Positions 60,656-64,000 of a DNA stretch of 64,000 nucleotides are shown here, in pieces (positions within the stretch are counted from its first letter, which is position 1; each line of letters begins with the position of its first letter). Below the pieces are notes generated by a model. The model was not told the origin of the DNA, did no database searches, and worked only from the letters and a program-made list of their open reading frames with translations. The stretch lies in contig NZ_JAGIAM010000002.1 of NCBI RefSeq assembly GCF_017744835.1, positions 124,001 through 188,000 of the forward strand, read 5' to 3'. The stretch is from Sphingomonas sp. (lineage in GTDB: Bacteria > Pseudomonadota > Alphaproteobacteria > Sphingomonadales > Sphingomonadaceae). The position numbers and the translations under genes were made by a program.

Positions 60656-63088
60656 CTAAGCCGCCTGCGAGACAAGCGAGTCTGCGACGTTCGGAGCCAA
60701 ATTTTGTTGGTCATCCGGAACAAAAGCGGCGAGCAGCGCTACCGACGCGACAGGCTTTTGGAGCACCCGCACGCGACCGCACGCTTCCAACCGGCCACGG
60801 GTTTCGGCGTCGGGCGCTGCCCACAAGACCGTCACTTCGGAGCCCGACGCCGCCGCGGCGAGCGCCTGAAGCGCGGCGAGCGCATCCCCGGTGCTCACCT
60901 TGAGCGTCGCCTCGTCGGCGAGCAGGCGCGCGGGCGGGTACGCGGCGATCATCGCCAGCGCCTCGTCGAGCGAGGCCGCGAATCGCGGTTCGAGATGGGG
61001 CTGGAGCAGCGTGCGGATCATGCTGCGCGCGATCGGGTTGCGCTCGACCACGAGCAGCCCGGCGGCACCGTTCGAGGTCTCGCTGGCCGCGTGCGGCGGG
61101 TCGGCGCGCTCGAGCGGGAGATCGACGATGAAGCGGCTCCCCTCGCCTTCGCGGCTCTCCACTGCGATGCTGCCGCCGAGCGCCTCGGCGAGGTTGCGGC
61201 AGATGGTGAGGCCGAGGCCGGTGCCGCCGAAGCGGCGCGTGGTGCCGGCATCGACCTGGCGGAAGGATTCGAAGATCTCGCCGAACTTGCTCGCGGGGAT
61301 TCCGATTCCGCTGTCCTGCACGACCAGCCGGAGCCGCCCTCCTTCTTCGGCGGCCGTGACGGTGATCGCACCCTTTTCGGTGAACTTGATGGCATTGGAG
61401 AGCAGATTGAACACGACCTGCCGCAGCCGGCCGGCGTCGCTCACGATCCAGTGCGGCGCGCGGTCGAGATCGAGCGTGAAGCCCAGCCCCTTGGCCCGCG
61501 CCTGCTCCTCCCACAGCCGAGTGACTTCGCGCATCGTCTCGCGCAGGTCGAGCGGCGCGGCGTCGACGGTGAGGTTGCCCGTCTCCATCTTGGCGACGTC
61601 GAGGATGTCGTCGACGAGGCTGCGCATCGTGACGCCGGCGCCGTGGACGACACCGATGCGGTCGCGGACGCGCGGGTCGAGGCCTGAATCGGAGAGCATG
61701 ACCTGCGTCATGCCGAGGATGCCGTTGAGCGGCGTGCGGATCTCGTGGCTGGTCGTCGCGAGGAACTCGGTCTTGGCCCTGAGCGCCTTTTCGAGCGCGA
61801 CATTGGTATCGCCGAGCACGACGTTGGCGGCACGGACCTGGTTGCGGCTGCGCCGGATCGTGACGAGCGCGATCACCAGCAGCACGAGGACGACCAGCGC
61901 GGCGCTGCCGATGCTGACGAACAGCGTCCGCTGGGCGGCGGCGGTGCGGCGCGCTTCCTCGGCACGCAGGTTGGCGATCTTGGCCTCCTGCTGCGCATAA
62001 TCGAAGCGCGCAGCCATCAGCGCGGCATTGGTGGTGGTGGCGACCTTGGCGGCCTCGTCGTCTAGGCGCTTGAGAGCCTCGAGGTGCGCGAGGGCGAGGC
62101 GCGGGTTGCCGATCTTGGTGTAGATTTCGTGGGCGTAGAAATGAGGGCCTCGGAATTCCGGCGACGTCTTCGTCAGGTCCAACCCGTCGAAGCACAACTC
62201 TATCAACCGTGCTGCGCGGGCATATTGCCCCCGCTCAACGGCAAGATACGCCGCTGCCGCGAACAGATATTTTTTTTGGGTCCCGGTATCTACATTCGAG
62301 CCGATCGAAAATGCCCTTTTTATCGCGGCGTCCGCGGCTGCAAAATTCTTCATGTATATTCGATTTCGCGCGATATTGGCCAGCACCCTTATCTCTAACC
62401 TGGGGTCACCTATACCCCTCGCGGCCTTTATAGCTTTTATATATTCTACATCTGCCTCACTATACCTCTCAAGAGAGAGCAAAACGTTTCCACGATTATT
62501 ATGGAGAGCCAGAGAAAGCATTAGGTCTCCGCTGAATATTTCGGCGGCCTGTTGGTAATATTGTTCAGCTTTTTGGCCATTATTTGCGGTGTAATATAAA
62601 GCGCCGATATTCTGAAGAGCTATAGCCTGTGAGCGACGCTCATCGGCGAGACGGAATATCTCAAAGGCCGCCTGGTATTTCGCCAGCGCTTCAGCAGCGC
62701 GGTTTTCAACCGCTTCGAGGTTCCCAAAGGACATCAATATATCCCCTCGAAGCTTGAGGGGCTCCCGCATTGCCTCAGCTGCAGACAATGCTTGAGTTAG
62801 GAGAGGTCGCGCATGGGCAGGCTTGCCGACTCGAACCAGCGCCTCAGCCCGCATCCACCGAAAAGTGACGATCGCCTGTTGGCGCTGCCTAGGGTCGCTG
62901 ATCCCCGCGGCTGCGCGCTCACCTTTGACCGAAAGCATTTCCGCATCAGCCGGGGCGGCAACCATCGCAGCACGAACCTGTGCCGTAATGCTGTCTACTT
63001 GCCTCAGCTGAGGGTCACTCGCGTAGGCAGGAAAGGCGAAGAATGCGGCGAAAAATGCCAGCAGCTGGATAAGGCGGACGCGCATCAT
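60656..63088 (-). CDS. TPR-containing hybrid histidine kinase with degenerate receiver
   Basis: Membrane sensor kinase of 810 residues. It has a signal sequence, periplasmic TPR-like repeats (about 80-340), a membrane helix near 388-411, a HisKA domain with His448 in ATTSHEIRTPLNG, and a HATPase domain with NLLSNAIKF, DSGIGIP and GGTGLGLTI. After this comes a receiver-like domain starting LLVVERNPIARSM, in which the acidic pair is replaced (Glu-Arg), so phosphotransfer there is unlikely. The ATG at 63088 overlaps the EAL stop as ATGA. The codons of the TPR region around 62250-62650 are much more AT-rich than the flanks. Confidence 0.9.
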   Translation of the reverse strand: MMRVRLIQLLAFFAAFFAFPAYASDPQLRQVDSITAQVRAAMVAAPADAEMLSVKGERAAAGISDPRQRQQAIVTFRWMRAEALVRVGKPAHARPLLTQALSAAEAMREPLKLRGDILMSFGNLEAVENRAAEALAKYQAAFEIFRLADERRSQAIALQNIGALYYTANNGQKAEQYYQQAAEIFSGDLMLSLALHNNRGNVLLSLERYSEADVEYIKAIKAARGIGDPRLEIRVLANIARNRIYMKNFAAADAAIKRAFSIGSNVDTGTQKKYLFAAAAYLAVERGQYARAARLIELCFDGLDLTKTSPEFRGPHFYAHEIYTKIGNPRLALAHLEALKRLDDEAAKVATTTNAALMAARFDYAQQEAKIANLRAEEARRTAAAQRTLFVSIGSAALVVLVLLVIALVTIRRSRNQVRAANVVLGDTNVALEKALRAKTEFLATTSHEIRTPLNGILGMTQVMLSDSGLDPRVRDRIGVVHGAGVTMRSLVDDILDVAKMETGNLTVDAAPLDLRETMREVTRLWEEQARAKGLGFTLDLDRAPHWIVSDAGRLRQVVFNLLSNAIKFTEKGAITVTAAEEGGRLRLVVQDSGIGIPASKFGEIFESFRQVDAGTTRRFGGTGLGLTICRNLAEALGGSIAVESREGEGSRFIVDLPLERADPPHAASETSNGAAGLLVVERNPIARSMIRTLLQPHLEPRFAASLDEALAMIAAYPPARLLADEATLKVSTGDALAALQALAAAASGSEVTVLWAAPDAETRGRLEACGRVRVLQKPVASVALLAAFVPDDQQNLAPNVADSLVSQAA

Positions 63089-64000
63089 GCGCGCTTCCAG
63101 AAGCTTTCGGGCCGGTGGAAAAGCGTGTTGACGTTCGACGCGGGCGCGGCGTGGCCCTCTTCGGCGAGATAGGCGCGCAAAGCTCCGATGCCGAGCGGGC
63201 GCGAGATCAGAAAGCCCTGCACCATGTCGCAGCCCATGACGCTGAGCAGCGCCAGCGCCGAGGGAGTCTCCACGCCTTCCGCGGTCACTTCCATTTCCAG
63301 CGCGTGCGCAAGATCGATGGTCGAGCGCACGATCAGCGGATCGCGATTGCTGCTGGTGAGCTGAAGCACGAACATCTTGTCGATCTTCAGCTCCTTCGCC
63401 GGCAGCTGCTTGAGATAGGCGAGCGAAGAAAGACCGGCGCCATAATCGTCGATGGCGAGCGACACGCCGATGTCGGCGAATTTCTGCAGGTGGCGGATCG
63501 CCGTGCCGGGATCGCGGATCACGGCCGTTTCGGTGATCTCGAAGCCCAGCCGCGCCCCGCTTTCGGAGACGATCGCGCAAGCCTCTTCGACGAACCCCGT
63601 ATCCGCGAGCAGCGTGCCAGAAATGTTGATGAAGAGCGTGAGATCGTGTCCGTCGGCGGCGAGCAGCTTCTGATCCGCGATCACCTGCCGCAGCGTCCAT
63701 AGCGTGAGCGAAGCTATCGCACCTGCCTGTTCGGCCGCGGAGACGAAGTCGCCGGGCAGGATCAGTCCCCGCGTAGGATGCTGCCAACGGACCAGCGCCT
63801 CGGCACTGGCGACCACCTGCCGGCGGACGTTCACCTTGGGCTGATACTGCAGGAACATCTCACCGCTGGCGATCGCGCGAGGCAGCTCGCGCATCAGCGC
63901 CAGCCGATCGAAAGCGAGATCGGTCCGCGAAAGATCGAGCATCACCAGACGGCGCTCCGTCCGCGCCTGATCGAGCGCCGACTCCGCGGCCTCGCTCAGC
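63085..64000 (-). CDS. EAL-domain cyclic-di-GMP phosphodiesterase (partial, 5' end outside window)
   Basis: Hydrolyses cyclic di-GMP. The reading frame is open to the window edge on the minus strand, so the start is not seen; the upstream residues LSEAAESALDQARTERR resemble the end of a GGDEF-type domain. The EAL motifs are intact: YQPKVNV, EALVRWQHP, FINISG, FEITETA, AIDDYGAG, ELKIDKMF and TAEGVET. These residues coordinate the metals and c-di-GMP, so the enzyme should be active. The stop is coupled to the kinase start (ATGA). Confidence 0.92.
   Translation of the reverse strand, partial: LSEAAESALDQARTERRLVMLDLSRTDLAFDRLALMRELPRAIASGEMFLQYQPKVNVRRQVVASAEALVRWQHPTRGLILPGDFVSAAEQAGAIASLTLWTLRQVIADQKLLAADGHDLTLFINISGTLLADTGFVEEACAIVSESGARLGFEITETAVIRDPGTAIRHLQKFADIGVSLAIDDYGAGLSSLAYLKQLPAKELKIDKMFVLQLTSSNRDPLIVRSTIDLAHALEMEVTAEGVETPSALALLSVMGCDMVQGFLISRPLGIGALRAYLAEEGHAAPASNVNTLFHRPESFWKRA

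Noticed and set aside
1..64000. CRISPR arrays, tRNA genes, rRNA genes, transposases or integrases
   Set aside because: None was recognised by reading both strands. Very short or diverged RNA genes could still have been missed.

Overview
The window is high-GC DNA with densely packed, ATGA- or TGATG-overlapped genes. It looks like a chromosomal segment of an alphaproteobacterium, most likely a sphingomonad. That placement is an inference from codon and base use, the coaBC / dut / ThiF-family gene neighbourhood, the Wza/Wzc exopolysaccharide locus and the FKBP / S21 pair. No rRNA, tRNA, CRISPR array, transposase or integrase was recognised.

Region 1 (1-7447, minus strand) is a type IV secretion operon in the order virB2-B3-B4-B6-B8-B9-B10-B11, with VirB11 cut by the window edge. 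virB1, virB5, virB7 and virD4 are not visible. Region 2 (7539-11345) holds three secreted proteins of unknown role: a fibre-like protein with YadA-type head repeats and a C-terminal S74 chaperone, a small exported protein, and a beta-helix protein. Region 3 (11447-16214) is a plus-strand housekeeping run: a membrane protein, coaBC, a lipoprotein, dut, a small hypothetical and a ThiF/MoeB-type E1 enzyme. Region 4 (16270-21965) makes nucleotide sugars: UDP-glucuronate 4-epimerase-like, GalU, UDP-xylose synthase, WecB and WecC. It also contains a 51-codon gene with a good ribosome binding site. Region 5 (21962-25372) is mixed: an M48 protease with a PDZ-like domain, a small membrane protein with a strong terminator, a metallophosphatase, an FKBP isomerase and ribosomal protein S21.

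Region 6 (25666-58510) is a large envelope-polysaccharide locus. It contains an O-antigen ligase/polymerase-like protein, Wza, a Wzc tyrosine kinase ending in nine Gly-Tyr repeats, an RgpF-like protein, a transglutaminase-like protein with a beta-sandwich partner, a Wzx-type flippase, an EpsG-like polymerase, glycosyltransferases, an asparagine-synthase-like amidotransferase, a beta-helix protein, an initiating sugar-phosphate transferase and a UDP-sugar dehydrogenase. Embedded in it (42503-48412) is a six-gene overlapping minus-strand operon: FAD oxidoreductase, methyltransferase, GtrA, HAD-UbiA fusion, DprE1 and DprE2. The last four correspond to the mycobacterial route to polyprenyl-phosphate D-arabinofuranose. 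Divergent from it is a large GT-C-like membrane protein with a C-terminal periplasmic domain, a reasonable candidate for the matching glycosyltransferase. This cassette is the most interesting system in the window.

Region 7 (58903-64000) carries an MHS-type MFS permease and a signalling operon: an EAL phosphodiesterase (cut by the edge), a TPR hybrid histidine kinase with a degenerate receiver, and a single-domain response regulator.
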